A stretch of DNA of 64,000 nucleotides from Halomarina rubra (GTDB lineage Archaea; Halobacteriota; Halobacteria; Halobacteriales; Haloarculaceae): contig NZ_JALXFV010000002.1 in assembly GCF_023699475.1 (NCBI RefSeq), positions 1 through 64,000 on the forward strand, read 5' to 3'. Position numbers and translations under genes: made by a program. The notes under the pieces were generated by a model. It saw only the letters and a list, made by a program, of their open reading frames with translations, made no database searches and had not been told where the DNA came from. Position 1 is the first letter of the stretch; each line of letters opens with the position of its first letter. Positions 25,461 to 34,978 of the stretch are shown in pieces.

Positions 25461-26569
25461 GTGGTCGCTCGTCTCCAGTTGTCTCGATGGAGGACACTGA
25501 AGTCCACTTCGAGAGCGACTCCGGGATTCTGGACTTCTTTAGCGAAGACGAGACAGTGCAGGCCGTCGACGGCGTCTCGCTCGACATCCACGAAAACGAG
25601 GTCATCGCACTCGTCGGTGAGTCCGGCTGTGGAAAAACGACGCTTGGGAAGACCGCCATCGCTGTCCAAGAACCGACCGGTGGCTCGGTTCGCTACCGAG
25701 GTCACGACGTCTGGGAGGCGAAGGCGGGCAACGGCGAGATGCCGTGGAAGCGAATCCGCCGGGCGCTCCAAATCATCCACCAAGATCCTGGGTCGTCGCT
25801 GAACCCCAACCGGACCGTCATCAACAGCCTCGACTTGCCGCTTCGAAACTATGACTCGTCGCTCTCGTATGAGGACCGCCGTGCCCGCATCCTCGGCATG
25901 ATCGAGCGGGTCGGGATGACACCCCCACAGGACTACGCCGAGCGCTATCCCCACCAGCTCTCTGGGGGCGAGAAACAGCGCGTCGCACTCATCCGTGCGT
26001 TATTGATGGAACCAGATCTCATCCTCGCTGATGAGGCCATCAGCGCACTCGACGTGTCGTTGCGTGTCGAAATGATGGACCTCATGCTCGAGCTCCAAAA
26101 GCAGTTCAACACCGCCTTCCTGTTCGTCAGCCACGACCTCTCGAACGCGCGGTACATCACGGAGAAGGCAGGCGGACGAATCGGTGTGATGTATCTCGGT
26201 CGCCTGGTCGAAATCGGTACGCCTGAGCAGATCATCACCGACCCACAACACCCCTACACCAAGGCGTTGCGGTGGGCGACGCCCAAACTGTATGAGGATA
26301 AGGACAGCGAGGAGATGCCCATCCGTTCTATCGACATCCCCGACCCCGTCAATCCGCCGTCGGGCTGTCGTTACCACACGCGGTGTCCGAACGCCCGAGA
26401 GGTATGTACACAGGTTGATCCCGATACGATGTCTGTCGACGGCTACAGCGGACAGCGTGCGGCATGCTTCCGTGTCGACGACCACCACGAGTACTGGGAT
26501 AGCCCATCGATCGTTGAGGATGACTCCCTCATCAGCGACGAAGACGACAATCCAGAACTCCAGAACTGA
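25457..26569 (+). CDS. Opp/Dpp-type ABC transporter ATP-binding protein (DppF-like)
   Basis: A 370-residue ATPase subunit, partner of the preceding gene. It has Walker A GESGCGKTT, signature LSGGEKQRV, Walker B-like LILADEAISALD and a C-terminal cysteine cluster CRYHTRCPNAREVC. In the Walker B region the common DEP is DEA, a frequent variant in this subfamily. Its genes are convergent with the permease/binding-protein genes of the same transporter, which is unusual because Opp/Dpp systems are normally one operon. An acidic 25-residue tail ends the protein. Confidence 0.9.
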   Translation: MSGRSSPVVSMEDTEVHFESDSGILDFFSEDETVQAVDGVSLDIHENEVIALVGESGCGKTTLGKTAIAVQEPTGGSVRYRGHDVWEAKAGNGEMPWKRIRRALQIIHQDPGSSLNPNRTVINSLDLPLRNYDSSLSYEDRRARILGMIERVGMTPPQDYAERYPHQLSGGEKQRVALIRALLMEPDLILADEAISALDVSLRVEMMDLMLELQKQFNTAFLFVSHDLSNARYITEKAGGRIGVMYLGRLVEIGTPEQIITDPQHPYTKALRWATPKLYEDKDSEEMPIRSIDIPDPVNPPSGCRYHTRCPNAREVCTQVDPDTMSVDGYSGQRAACFRVDDHHEYWDSPSIVEDDSLISDEDDNPELQN

Positions 26570-26728
26570 CCGCAGTTCCGGTAGTACTTTTCTCTCGCTC
26601 ACCGACCGACGTGAGTAGATGCGCTACACCACACTTCCCACAATCACACTCGCCCGGAGGACAGCTCCTTGGCCACCGGAGTTGTCTGGAGCTGTGGTGG
26701 AAGACAGATTCCACCAGGGGAGCCGCCG

Positions 26729-26944
26729 ATGAACGAGGAGTTCTGGGACACCGTTTGTGGGCTGGCAGACATCTGGCGTCCGCTCGCAATCCTTGCATTC
26801 GTCATCGGGCTTCTTTCACTGGCGACACTACCATTTCTCGACCGCTCAAGCGGTACGTTCGTCGCCGCGATCCTCACTATCGTCATGGCTGTGGTGACGC
26901 TGGCACTGTTCGGCATGATTCGATACCAGTGCCAGCGCCGATAG
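26729..26944 (+). CDS. Small two-helix membrane protein, function unknown
   Basis: A 71-residue protein with two predicted membrane segments (about residues 16-36 and 43-62) and a short basic C-terminus. I do not recognise the family. It lies between the two convergent halves of the ABC transporter, 160 bases after the second ATPase gene. A GGGGAG sequence about 7 bases before the ATG at 26,729 supports this start; longer in-frame versions add 20 residues of unlikely composition. It could be an accessory subunit of the transporter, but nothing proves this. Confidence 0.55.
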   Translation: MNEEFWDTVCGLADIWRPLAILAFVIGLLSLATLPFLDRSSGTFVAAILTIVMAVVTLALFGMIRYQCQRR

Positions 26945-27021
26945 CGAACGTACCGGTGTAGCCCGACAGAAACGCTATCGAAAGAACGACCGTCGAGAGA
27001 AAACCAGTTTCGTCGACCTGC

Positions 27022-28002
27022 TCAGTCGTTGACTTCGTCGGGCTGTGCGTGACGCGCCCGCAGTCGTGGGTTGAAGATGCGGTCGGCGGCCTGCCCAAGC
27101 ATGATGAGGCCGAACGACAGCCAAATGATGGCAATCATCGGGAAGATGAGCCAGTGGGCAGTCTCCCACGTGTAGAGCGCGCCGGTTGAACTGTACGCTC
27201 GGTTCATCATGACCCCCCAATTCAGGAAATCAGGCTCGGGGAGGATGAACAGGAAGTACAGCGCCACGGAGCCGAAGATGACCCCACGTGACGCGTTGAC
27301 GAAGTTGATGGTGATGAACGGCATCAGGTTTGGAACCAGCTCACGGCGGATGACAGTGGGCGTTGAGAGGCCGTTGATACGCGAGGCTTCGACGAACGAC
27401 TGCTCACGTAGGCTCAGCACCTCCGAGCGAATCGCACGGGCGAGCCCTGCCCACCGCGGAATGCTGATTAGGATACCAACGACAAACGGATTGGTCGGTT
27501 GGACGATGACCCCGAGAACGATGATGAGCGGCAGCCCAGGAATGGCGATGACGGAGTCTGTAATCAACATCAACAGCCCGTCAGTGCGGCCACCCTTGTA
27601 CCCTGACAGCGTTCCGACAGCGGTGGCGATAATGATGGTGAACACCGCACCGCCAGCGATCATCTTCAACATCGCGGGCGTGGCATGAACGATGAGGCCG
27701 AACAGGTCCGCACCGTAGCGGTTCGTCCCGAGGATGTGTTCGGTGCTCTCGAACGCACCCATGAGGATAGTCGAACTGTTCTCCGGGTAAGGGATGAGCC
27801 AGACGCCAATGGTCCCCGCGAGGACGTAGGTGAGCAACGTTGCCAGCCCGAAGGCACCGCGTGGGTCCGTGATGAGGATACGCAATGGAGCGACGACGTT
27901 CGATTTAAACAGTCGTCGATATCGGTCTGAACGCGTCGCCTCGATGTCGGCGACCGTGTTGAACGGTGACGTCGAGTTGACGTCACGCTCTGGTGAACTC
28001 AT
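27022..28002 (-). CDS. Opp/Dpp-type ABC transporter permease (DppC-like)
   Basis: A 326-residue inner permease with a cytoplasmic N-terminal tail of about 45 residues, then a first membrane helix, and a five-helix core. The EAA-loop region (EASRINGLSTPTVIRRELVPN) that contacts the ATPase is intact. It overlaps the DppB-like gene by four bases (upstream on the minus strand). The product pairs with that permease to form the channel. Length and topology are normal for the family. Confidence 0.88.
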   Translation of the reverse strand: MSSPERDVNSTSPFNTVADIEATRSDRYRRLFKSNVVAPLRILITDPRGAFGLATLLTYVLAGTIGVWLIPYPENSSTILMGAFESTEHILGTNRYGADLFGLIVHATPAMLKMIAGGAVFTIIIATAVGTLSGYKGGRTDGLLMLITDSVIAIPGLPLIIVLGVIVQPTNPFVVGILISIPRWAGLARAIRSEVLSLREQSFVEASRINGLSTPTVIRRELVPNLMPFITINFVNASRGVIFGSVALYFLFILPEPDFLNWGVMMNRAYSSTGALYTWETAHWLIFPMIAIIWLSFGLIMLGQAADRIFNPRLRARHAQPDEVND

Positions 28003-29009
28003 CGTGCACCTCCAGCCGAGATACGCGGGTCAAGCTTCCCGTAGGTGAGGTCAGCGATGAGAATCGCCAACACAACAGCGATCGTGATGACGAGGAACGA
28101 CCCCATCATCAGCGGGTAATCGCGCGTCCCGATAGATTCGAAGAGAAGCAATCCAACTCCTCGGTAGGCAAATATCTGTTCGAGAATGACCGCTCCACCG
28201 AACAGGAAGCCAATGGCGATCATGAAGTTGGTGTACATCGGGAGGATAGCGTTACGGCCGACGTAGTGCAGGGCGATTCGTCGCGAGGAGAGTCCCCGAA
28301 GCTCGGCGACACGGATGTAGTCTTCACCCATGACGCGGACGCTGTTTCCACGCATGCCCAGTGCCCGGCCACCGGCTCCGGTGACGACGATTGATAACAC
28401 CGGCAACGCCGCGTGGTAGAAGATGTCGACGATGAAGTCGATGTTGAACCCCGGAGTCACTGAATAACTGTGGTGGCCACTGGTCGGGAACCAGCCGTAC
28501 TGGTAGGCCAGGATGTACACCGCCAGGATGCCCACGATGTAGTACGGGATGGAGTTGAAGAGACTCAACGTCGTACTGAGCCCCATGTCGAACCGCGAAC
28601 CTTCCGTGTAGGCCATCAGAGCGCCGAAGGTAATCCCCAACGAGAACGACAGCAAGATCGCCGTCATCATGACGAACAGCGTCCAGGGCAGTGCCTCTGC
28701 GATGAGGTCGATTACGGGTTCGTTATGCCACACAGACTGGCCGAGGTCGGCCTGCAGGGTTGAGGCCATATACTCGATGTACTGCTCGTGAAGTGGCTTG
28801 TCCGGGTTGATGTTGACGTACGTCTGGACGAGTGAATCGAGTCGTTCGCGCTCTTGGGCCGAAAGCGTGCCCGACCCGATGAGTTGTGCACGGATGTAAT
28901 CCGCCGGGCCGCCCGGCAACTGCCGAATGAGGACGAACGTGAAGCTGATGACGAGATAGATGGTGAAGAGAGCCTGCAACACTCGCTTCGTAACCCATTG
29001 CCAGTTCAT
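27999..29009 (-). CDS. Opp/Dpp-type ABC transporter permease (DppB-like)
   Basis: A 336-residue permease starting MNWQWVTKRVLQ, with a first helix followed by a long extracellular loop and five more helices. The EAA-like loop is DYIRVAELRGLSSRRIALHY. It forms the second half of the transport channel with the DppC-like protein. The chosen ATG at 29,009 places the first helix close to the N-terminus, as in relatives; an upstream start adds 12 residues. It lies about 200 bases downstream of the binding-protein gene. Confidence 0.88.
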   Translation of the reverse strand: MNWQWVTKRVLQALFTIYLVISFTFVLIRQLPGGPADYIRAQLIGSGTLSAQERERLDSLVQTYVNINPDKPLHEQYIEYMASTLQADLGQSVWHNEPVIDLIAEALPWTLFVMMTAILLSFSLGITFGALMAYTEGSRFDMGLSTTLSLFNSIPYYIVGILAVYILAYQYGWFPTSGHHSYSVTPGFNIDFIVDIFYHAALPVLSIVVTGAGGRALGMRGNSVRVMGEDYIRVAELRGLSSRRIALHYVGRNAILPMYTNFMIAIGFLFGGAVILEQIFAYRGVGLLLFESIGTRDYPLMMGSFLVITIAVVLAILIADLTYGKLDPRISAGGAR

Positions 29010-29215
29010 CGACGCCCCCCAGTCGGCGTTCGTGCTGTGTCCCAATGAGGGATACCGGTCCGACCGCTCTCCGGCTGGACCGGGGTGTGAGCACCTACCA
29101 TAGAACGTCGGTTTGTCTCAATGGTATATACATCTTGCCGTGACGTCTGCGTGTCGTGGTTTTCTCGTCGGACAGCAGCCACTCAGGATGGTGAAAAACG
29201 GAGTTCGAGTGGCGG

Positions 29216-31084
29216 TTATTTCGGCTTGCCCTGAATCAATGCTTGGTCGGAATCGCCGTCAGTCTCGCGCAGGAGTTGCTGGTACGGCGACCGGATGAAC
29301 ATGATGTCGTCGTCGACAGACGGTATCTGCCACGCGTCGGTCGAGACGTACGTCGGGTATGCCGACTCAGTCAGCGGGTTGTCCGGAAGCTCCTGGTTGA
29401 AGTACCAACTGTACTTCTTGGCCGCCTCCGAAAGCGCCTGCTCGTCAGTCGCCGTCGTGATATCCTGGACGATTTGCGTGAGGTCCATCTCCTGAGGCTG
29501 GCCGTCGGGTTTGCCAACGGGCGGAAGTTCGACCGTTTCACGGGGTGGGTTGCCGAATGCGCTTCGCGTCGACTGAAGCGTCGTGTTCGCGAAGAAATAC
29601 GGGTGGGGGCCGCCACCGAGGTTGTTGAACGTGAGGTCGAAGTTACCCTTCTGACGGCGACTAATCCACTGTGGCGCGGCCAGAATGACCTTCTCGAACT
29701 CGATGCCGAAGTCGGGAAGCACCTGCCCCAGCGTCTCGGCAAAGCCAATCGAACCGGGGAACGACGGACCCATCCACTGCAGCTTGACCTTGTTGCCGTC
29801 TTCGGTCATCCACTGCCCGCCGTCTTTCGAGAAGCCTGCCTCTCGGAACTTCTCGGCTGCCTTCTCGGGTTTCGACTCGACGCCGTAGTTCGTCAGCTTG
29901 CCCAGGAAGCCATCATCAAGCACCTGGTCGGCGATGCTCTTCGTATAGCCCGTAACCCGGTCGAGCGTTTCGTGTCGTGGGTTGATGTTCTGGTCAACCA
30001 GCTTCCGGTCGATGAGGAACGCGAAGGCCTGGCGCGCCTCCCGCTTGCCCCAAATCGGGCTATCGTACTGCCACATCGGCGAGTAGATGCTGAACGCCGG
30101 GAGCGTCAGCTGCTTGAGGTGACTTGGGAATTCGTTTTGGATGTCCGATGGAGCGGCGAAGATACCAGCACCGTCGAGTTTATCCGAGGTCGCCAGCTGC
30201 CAGATTTGCTGGTCTGAGGTGGTGTGGCGAAGCTCGTAGTTCGGGATGTTGGTCTTATACGGGAAGTTCTCGTTTCGCTCGAGCATGAACCGTCCCGAAC
30301 CGGCCTGTCCGACCTTATACGGGCCGTTCGACACCGGATCGTTCGAGTCTTTCGCGTACGTCCACGTCTGGAAATCCTTCTTGACCTGTTCTCGCCCGCT
30401 CTTACCGCCTGCGTCCTCGAACTTGGTGAGCCAGTTGTCGTACTCACTCCCACGCTTGACAACGATGAACCGATTGACGATCTCGTGAAGGACGCCGATG
30501 TCGTAGCTGTCTTTCAGCGTGAGTTCGATGGTCTGGTCGTCAGGTGCGTTGACCTCGTCGATGAACGACCAAATCGGATAGTCAATATACTGCTCAAGGG
30601 TGAGCTGTTTCTCAATGTCCGTCGCCGTGACGGACTTCCCATCTCTCCACTTGTAATCGGAGTTGACCGTGAACGACGCCGATTTGCCGTCACTCGAGAG
30701 CTCTTGTCCGATACGGTCGTGCCATTCACCCGTCTTCCCGTTGTAGCGCCACAGCTGATTGTGGATGAGGTTGTTGAGTGCCCCAGCGTACTTCGCCGGG
30801 TTGTAGAAGTTGTAGTGGGAGTTACCGGGGTCTGCATTACTGAACGTAGTGAACGCCTCGTCTACGATTGGACCGCTGGTCCCACCCCCGCCGCCACCGC
30901 CGCCACCGCCGTTTCCATCGCCGTTTCCAGTGCCATCACCGTTGGATTCGTTGGAATCACCGGGGTTGGAATCTTCTGAACACCCAGCGAGCCCGACGGC
31001 AACGGTCGTTGCACCACTAGCTAAGAGTCTCCGACGTGAGATGATATCACGACGCGCAGACTCCCCAGTCTCCTTACGGGGCAT
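29216..31084 (-). CDS. Extracellular solute-binding protein, family 5 (oligosaccharide-type)
   Basis: A 622-residue lipoprotein of the SBP_bac_5 family. The start at 31,084 gives a Tat-type signal (SRRRLLAS) ending in a lipobox LAGC with Cys35, then a flexible Asp/Asn/Gly-rich linker with a run of glycines, typical of haloarchaeal binding proteins anchored in the membrane. The mature domain runs from about residue 75 to the end and contains the expected dipeptide-binding-fold segments. A TATA-like box lies 26 bases before this ATG, which fits a leaderless transcript; an ATG 15 bases further up is too close to it. It heads the binding-protein-DppB-DppC operon. Ligand is inferred to be oligosaccharide. 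Confidence 0.88.
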   Translation of the reverse strand: MPRKETGESARRDIISRRRLLASGATTVAVGLAGCSEDSNPGDSNESNGDGTGNGDGNGGGGGGGGGGTSGPIVDEAFTTFSNADPGNSHYNFYNPAKYAGALNNLIHNQLWRYNGKTGEWHDRIGQELSSDGKSASFTVNSDYKWRDGKSVTATDIEKQLTLEQYIDYPIWSFIDEVNAPDDQTIELTLKDSYDIGVLHEIVNRFIVVKRGSEYDNWLTKFEDAGGKSGREQVKKDFQTWTYAKDSNDPVSNGPYKVGQAGSGRFMLERNENFPYKTNIPNYELRHTTSDQQIWQLATSDKLDGAGIFAAPSDIQNEFPSHLKQLTLPAFSIYSPMWQYDSPIWGKREARQAFAFLIDRKLVDQNINPRHETLDRVTGYTKSIADQVLDDGFLGKLTNYGVESKPEKAAEKFREAGFSKDGGQWMTEDGNKVKLQWMGPSFPGSIGFAETLGQVLPDFGIEFEKVILAAPQWISRRQKGNFDLTFNNLGGGPHPYFFANTTLQSTRSAFGNPPRETVELPPVGKPDGQPQEMDLTQIVQDITTATDEQALSEAAKKYSWYFNQELPDNPLTESAYPTYVSTDAWQIPSVDDDIMFIRSPYQQLLRETDGDSDQALIQGKPK

Positions 31085-31105
31085 GACCACACATGCCATG
31101 TTGAG

Positions 31106-31114
31106 AATAATTAA
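31106..31114 (-). promoter_or_regulatory. TATA-like box of the binding-protein operon
   Basis: TTAATTATT on the minus strand, centred 26 bases before the ATG at 31,084. It predicts a leaderless transcript for the binding-protein and permease genes. Confidence 0.5.
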
Positions 31115-31199
31115 GCTTACGATGATTACGATTGGTTTGGTACCATCACCCAGCGGGTCCAAGACGTCACTTATCACCTTCCACTCGCAATCGATGGTC

Positions 31200-32441
31200 A
31201 TGACCGGGTCACCCGATGGTGATGATGTAATCTCACGCCTTCGCGACAACCCAGGAGACGCCGACGCATCGGCAGTCGAGCTCGGCATCGACGCTCTGGA
31301 CGGGGGAGCGATGAAGAAACAACGGGAGGCCGCAACCGGGGTGGCCGCCGTCGCGGAGGTCAACCCTGACCACGTCGTCCCATTCGTAGATCGCCTGCAG
31401 CAGACTGCGAGTGAGGACGCCGTCGTCGAGTCGATGGTAACGAGCGCGCTTGCCGATGTTGCAGCGGCCCACCCCGATCAGGTGCGTACGGCTGTTCCAT
31501 ACCTCATCGGTCGAGTCGAGGGGGGTGACCCGATGGTTCGACGCAATGCTCTTCGAGCGCTCGCCCGCGTCGCTTCGCACGCCCCTACTAGCGTGACGCC
31601 AGCACGGCAGGCCACGCTCGATGCGCTGTGTGATGCTGCCGAACACGACGATGAGACCCGTGCCCATGCAGCGGTCGTCCTCCGCCAGCTCTCGGAGGTG
31701 GTGCCAGAACAGCTTGTCGAGGACACAGACCGCCTGCTTGGCGTTCTACGCGCGACGAGCGCCACCGAGCAGCCACACCTCTCCAATGGCCCAGATGCCG
31801 ATGAGGAACTCGAACGCGAACGCCAGGACGTCCTCGTTCACCACGCCTCGACTGGGACCGCGCTTGCGTCGACGCTCGTCATCCTCGCCACCGAAGTGCC
31901 AGCACGACTCACCACCTCCAGTGATACCATCGCCGCTGCGCTCAGCAACGCAGACGCCGGGGTCGGTGCCCACATCGCCGAGTCGCTCGCCATCCTCGGA
32001 GCAGAGGACCCTACTGCCCTCTGCGGGCAAGCAGAGACGCTTGCGGCTGTGCTCGATGACGAGCGGACCCGACCACACGCTGCGACTGCCCTGGCGTATC
32101 TCGCCGAGGACAACCCTGAGGCTGTCGCGGATGCCGTTGTGCCACATATCGACTCGCTGCTCGCGGCAGTGCCAAGAGCGGACTCCGAGGAGCGACGGGC
32201 GATGGTTGGATTGCTCGCGTACGTTGCTGAAGAACGGCCATCAGCGGTTCGACCCGGCCGTGATACTGTTGTTGACCTACTGGGAGATGACGACGCAGGG
32301 GTTCGCGGACAGGCGCTGTGGACGCTACGGTTCATCGGTGTCGACTCCCTGGAGCCACTTCGGACGATTGAGTCCGAGGACCCCGTTTCCGAACTCCGGA
32401 TACTCGCCGGTGATGTCCGTGATTCGCTCGCCGACGGGTAA
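31200..32441 (+). CDS. HEAT-repeat protein, function unknown
   Basis: A 413-residue all-helical protein made of about ten HEAT-like repeats of roughly 38 residues (for example AATGVAAVAEVNPDHVVPFV, ALADVAAAHPDQVRTAVPYL, ALAYLAEDNPEAVADAV). There is no signal peptide or catalytic motif. HEAT proteins act as scaffolds or bind DNA or proteins. It is divergent from the transporter operon, with only about 115 bases between the two starts, so the two may share control. The ATG at 31,200 is preferred; the same frame is open for another 350 bases upstream, but that part overlaps the glycine-rich region of the binding-protein gene and is its shadow. Confidence 0.75.
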   Translation: MTGSPDGDDVISRLRDNPGDADASAVELGIDALDGGAMKKQREAATGVAAVAEVNPDHVVPFVDRLQQTASEDAVVESMVTSALADVAAAHPDQVRTAVPYLIGRVEGGDPMVRRNALRALARVASHAPTSVTPARQATLDALCDAAEHDDETRAHAAVVLRQLSEVVPEQLVEDTDRLLGVLRATSATEQPHLSNGPDADEELERERQDVLVHHASTGTALASTLVILATEVPARLTTSSDTIAAALSNADAGVGAHIAESLAILGAEDPTALCGQAETLAAVLDDERTRPHAATALAYLAEDNPEAVADAVVPHIDSLLAAVPRADSEERRAMVGLLAYVAEERPSAVRPGRDTVVDLLGDDDAGVRGQALWTLRFIGVDSLEPLRTIESEDPVSELRILAGDVRDSLADG

Positions 32442-32464
32442 TCACCCCATCGTATCCGGCCGGG

Positions 32465-34027
32465 TCAGTTCGACTCGTCGCGTAGGTAGGTGTCGAGTGA
32501 CCATTCGAGTCGGCTAACCTGTGGGTCCGGCCGGTCGAGTCGTTCATAGAGGCCGACCAGCGCGTCCGGGTCGACGTAGAGATACGGTCCCTCACCCGCC
32601 ATCTGGACAAGCGGGTCGCGACCCCGAGATGCCTGGGGGGTGTCGGTCCAGTCGTCACCCATTCGGTCGGCGAGCCATCGGTCGAGCATCGCACGCATTT
32701 CTGTGGCTCGGTCGGTGTCCTCGGCGATACGATTGGTCGTGAGGTGCGGGTCCGCCTGCATGTCGTGGAGAAGTTCCAATCCGTCATTCGGGAGGTCGGG
32801 GTCGTTGTACTCGCCGGGCAGCGAGAACACACCGGGGTGGTACAGTCGGATGTAGACGTCATCGTCGTGATACAGCGCTCGCCCGAACGTGTAGATGCCA
32901 TGGCCGCTGACGAGGAACTCCCGGCCATCGAACTCTGCCTCGGTCAGTGCGGGCTGGAACGAGTCAGCGTCCCAGCCGGCGGGAACTTCGATATCGAACA
33001 GGTCACAGAGTGTCGCCATCAGGTCGAACTGATAGACGTAGCCGTCAGTCGACTCGCCCGCGCGGGCATCGGTGACGCCCGGCCACGAAACGATGAGCGG
33101 CACGCGCTGACACGGCGGGTGTGGCATCGCGTGTTCGGCGTAGATGCCGTGTTCACCCAGCGCCTCGCCGTGATCACCGGTCACGATGATCGCCGTCTCC
33201 TCGCGAACCCCGGTTGTCTCCAGCGCGTCGAGGAGTCGTTGCACCTCGGCGTCGACTTTCCGGATGGCTGCGTCGTAACCGTCGATGACGTGCTCGGCGT
33301 CAGCTCGCTCCTCAAACCGTTCGGGCATCGGCCACTCGCTGTATTTCTCCTCGTACCACTCGGCGTCGTACTCCGCTGGATTTGGCCAGAGGTCGGCCGT
33401 TCTGGTGCCCGTGACGCCACGCTGAGATGCGATCGCGTCATCGTCTGGCCACTGTGCGGCCTCCCCTGACTCACGGACAGGTTCGACGTACTCCTCGATC
33501 CCCTGGTAGGGGTGGTGGACGTCCCAGAAGTTGACGTGCAGGAGCCAATCGTCATCTGTGGCGTGGCTATCAAGCCACGTTAGCGCGGCGTCAGTCACGT
33601 CCGCGCCATCCTCGACGGCGAGCAACCCCGTCTCTGCGGTTGGCTGAATCGCCTCCTGAAAGCCCGCACTGAAGTGATACGCCATATGGCGCTGGGTGAA
33701 ACTGCTGACAGACGCCGTTCGAACGCCGTTTTGGGCGAGGTGCTGGAAGCTCAGGGGACGCTCGGGATCTGGATCGTGGCCACTTCCGGGATTGTCGTAC
33801 CACTGGCCCTCGCCAAAGTGTGTCACGACGCCAGTTTCGATACCATGCCGGCATGTCGCGAGTGCCGTTCGCGAAGGGAGACACGGCGAGTCCGAGACGA
33901 AACAGCGATCGAACCGGACGCCGTCGTCGGCGATGGCGTCGACAGTCGGAGCGGTGTCCCGGTCATAGCCATAACAGCCGAGATGATCGGGACGGAGCGA
34001 GTCGATGTCCACAACTAACACGCGCAT
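32465..34027 (-). CDS. Type I sulfatase, Cys-type
   Basis: A 520-residue sulfatase starting with the metal strand MRVLVVDIDSLRPDHLGCYGY, so predicted cytoplasmic. The formylglycine signature is CLPSR with Cys49. IIVTGDHGEALGEHGIYAEH is the second metal site. DIDSLRPDHLG at the start, instead of the usual TDQQ, marks a separate subfamily from the three TDQQR-type enzymes. On the minus strand a TATA-like box (GTTTATGA) lies about 28 bases before the start at 34,027. It is divergent from the SDR gene at 34,137. Confidence 0.88.
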   Translation of the reverse strand: MRVLVVDIDSLRPDHLGCYGYDRDTAPTVDAIADDGVRFDRCFVSDSPCLPSRTALATCRHGIETGVVTHFGEGQWYDNPGSGHDPDPERPLSFQHLAQNGVRTASVSSFTQRHMAYHFSAGFQEAIQPTAETGLLAVEDGADVTDAALTWLDSHATDDDWLLHVNFWDVHHPYQGIEEYVEPVRESGEAAQWPDDDAIASQRGVTGTRTADLWPNPAEYDAEWYEEKYSEWPMPERFEERADAEHVIDGYDAAIRKVDAEVQRLLDALETTGVREETAIIVTGDHGEALGEHGIYAEHAMPHPPCQRVPLIVSWPGVTDARAGESTDGYVYQFDLMATLCDLFDIEVPAGWDADSFQPALTEAEFDGREFLVSGHGIYTFGRALYHDDDVYIRLYHPGVFSLPGEYNDPDLPNDGLELLHDMQADPHLTTNRIAEDTDRATEMRAMLDRWLADRMGDDWTDTPQASRGRDPLVQMAGEGPYLYVDPDALVGLYERLDRPDPQVSRLEWSLDTYLRDESN

Positions 34028-34136
34028 ACCTCCTCGCTCTCGGCGACATCTCATAAACGCCGCGGCGGAGTGTTGGTCGACGGAGACACCTTCCCCAACC
34101 TAAAGTTGCTTGTCGGTTCGCCCAAACTATCCCAGC

Positions 34137-34916
34137 ATGCGGACTGACCTATCAGGACGGACGGCGCTCGTGACGGGTGCCGGCCGTGGAAACGGTCGCG
34201 AAATCGCTCAGATGCTCGCCGAGAACGGAGCCAGCGTCGTCGTCAACGACCTCGATGAGGGGCCAGCCGAGGAGACTGTCGATGAGATTATGTCAGCAGG
34301 TGGCGACGCCGTCGCCGTTTCCGCGGACATCTCCGATGAGGCGGCTGTCCAGGCGATGGTCGAGACGGGGACCGACGCGCTCGGAACTATCGACCTCCTC
34401 GTGAACAACGCCGGTATCGGCCGGGGTGACCGATTCAAGAACAAGCCGGACGACACCTTCTGGAACCTCCAACTCGGCGTTCACCTCTGGGGGTCGATCT
34501 ACTGCACCAAACACGTCCTCGACGGGATGCTCGACCAAGGGTATGGAAAGGTTGTCAACGTCACCTCGATTCATACGAAAAACGGCGTCGGCATGTCCCC
34601 GCAATACGACGTGACGAAGTACTCGCTTGTCGGGCTGACGAAGACGCTCGCGCTCGAACTCGGACGTGACGGGATTCGCGTCAATGCCGTTGCCCCTGGG
34701 TGGACCGAGACACGAATGACTGCAGATTTCGACGCAGAGACACGCGAACAGATTCTGAATCTCAACCCGTTGGATCGGTTCGCGAGCTCAGAAGAGATTG
34801 CAGAGGCGGTCCACTTCCTTTGTGCGCCAGCGAGCGACTACGTCAACGGCCACGAGCTTCGAGTCGACGGCGGTCAACAGCCCATCGACAGCTGGAAACA
34901 CCGTTACGACGACTGA
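34137..34916 (+). CDS. SDR family oxidoreductase (sugar dehydrogenase candidate)
   Basis: A 259-residue classical short-chain dehydrogenase. The cofactor motif is TGAGRGNG near residue 13, NNAG near 90, and the catalytic Tyr157-x3-Lys161 is YDVTK. After the glycine motif, VVVNDLDEG with an aspartate at the end of the second strand favours NAD over NADP. Haloferax volcanii oxidises L-arabinose with an SDR enzyme, so this protein may oxidise arabinose or galactose to the lactone. A TATA-like box about 33 bases before the ATG at 34,137 supports that start. Confidence 0.85.
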   Translation: MRTDLSGRTALVTGAGRGNGREIAQMLAENGASVVVNDLDEGPAEETVDEIMSAGGDAVAVSADISDEAAVQAMVETGTDALGTIDLLVNNAGIGRGDRFKNKPDDTFWNLQLGVHLWGSIYCTKHVLDGMLDQGYGKVVNVTSIHTKNGVGMSPQYDVTKYSLVGLTKTLALELGRDGIRVNAVAPGWTETRMTADFDAETREQILNLNPLDRFASSEEIAEAVHFLCAPASDYVNGHELRVDGGQQPIDSWKHRYDD

Positions 34917-34978
34917 GATTCGATATCGAATTGGGTACGTCGACACCCCCAGTAGTGCCCTGGCGTAGTGTGTACTCG

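Noticed and set aside
25257-26400. Peptide transport as the role of the Dpp-type transporter
   Set aside because: Family names suggest peptides, but the whole neighbourhood is sugar metabolism and this class is known to carry oligosaccharides in other archaea; peptide uptake is not excluded, only less likely.
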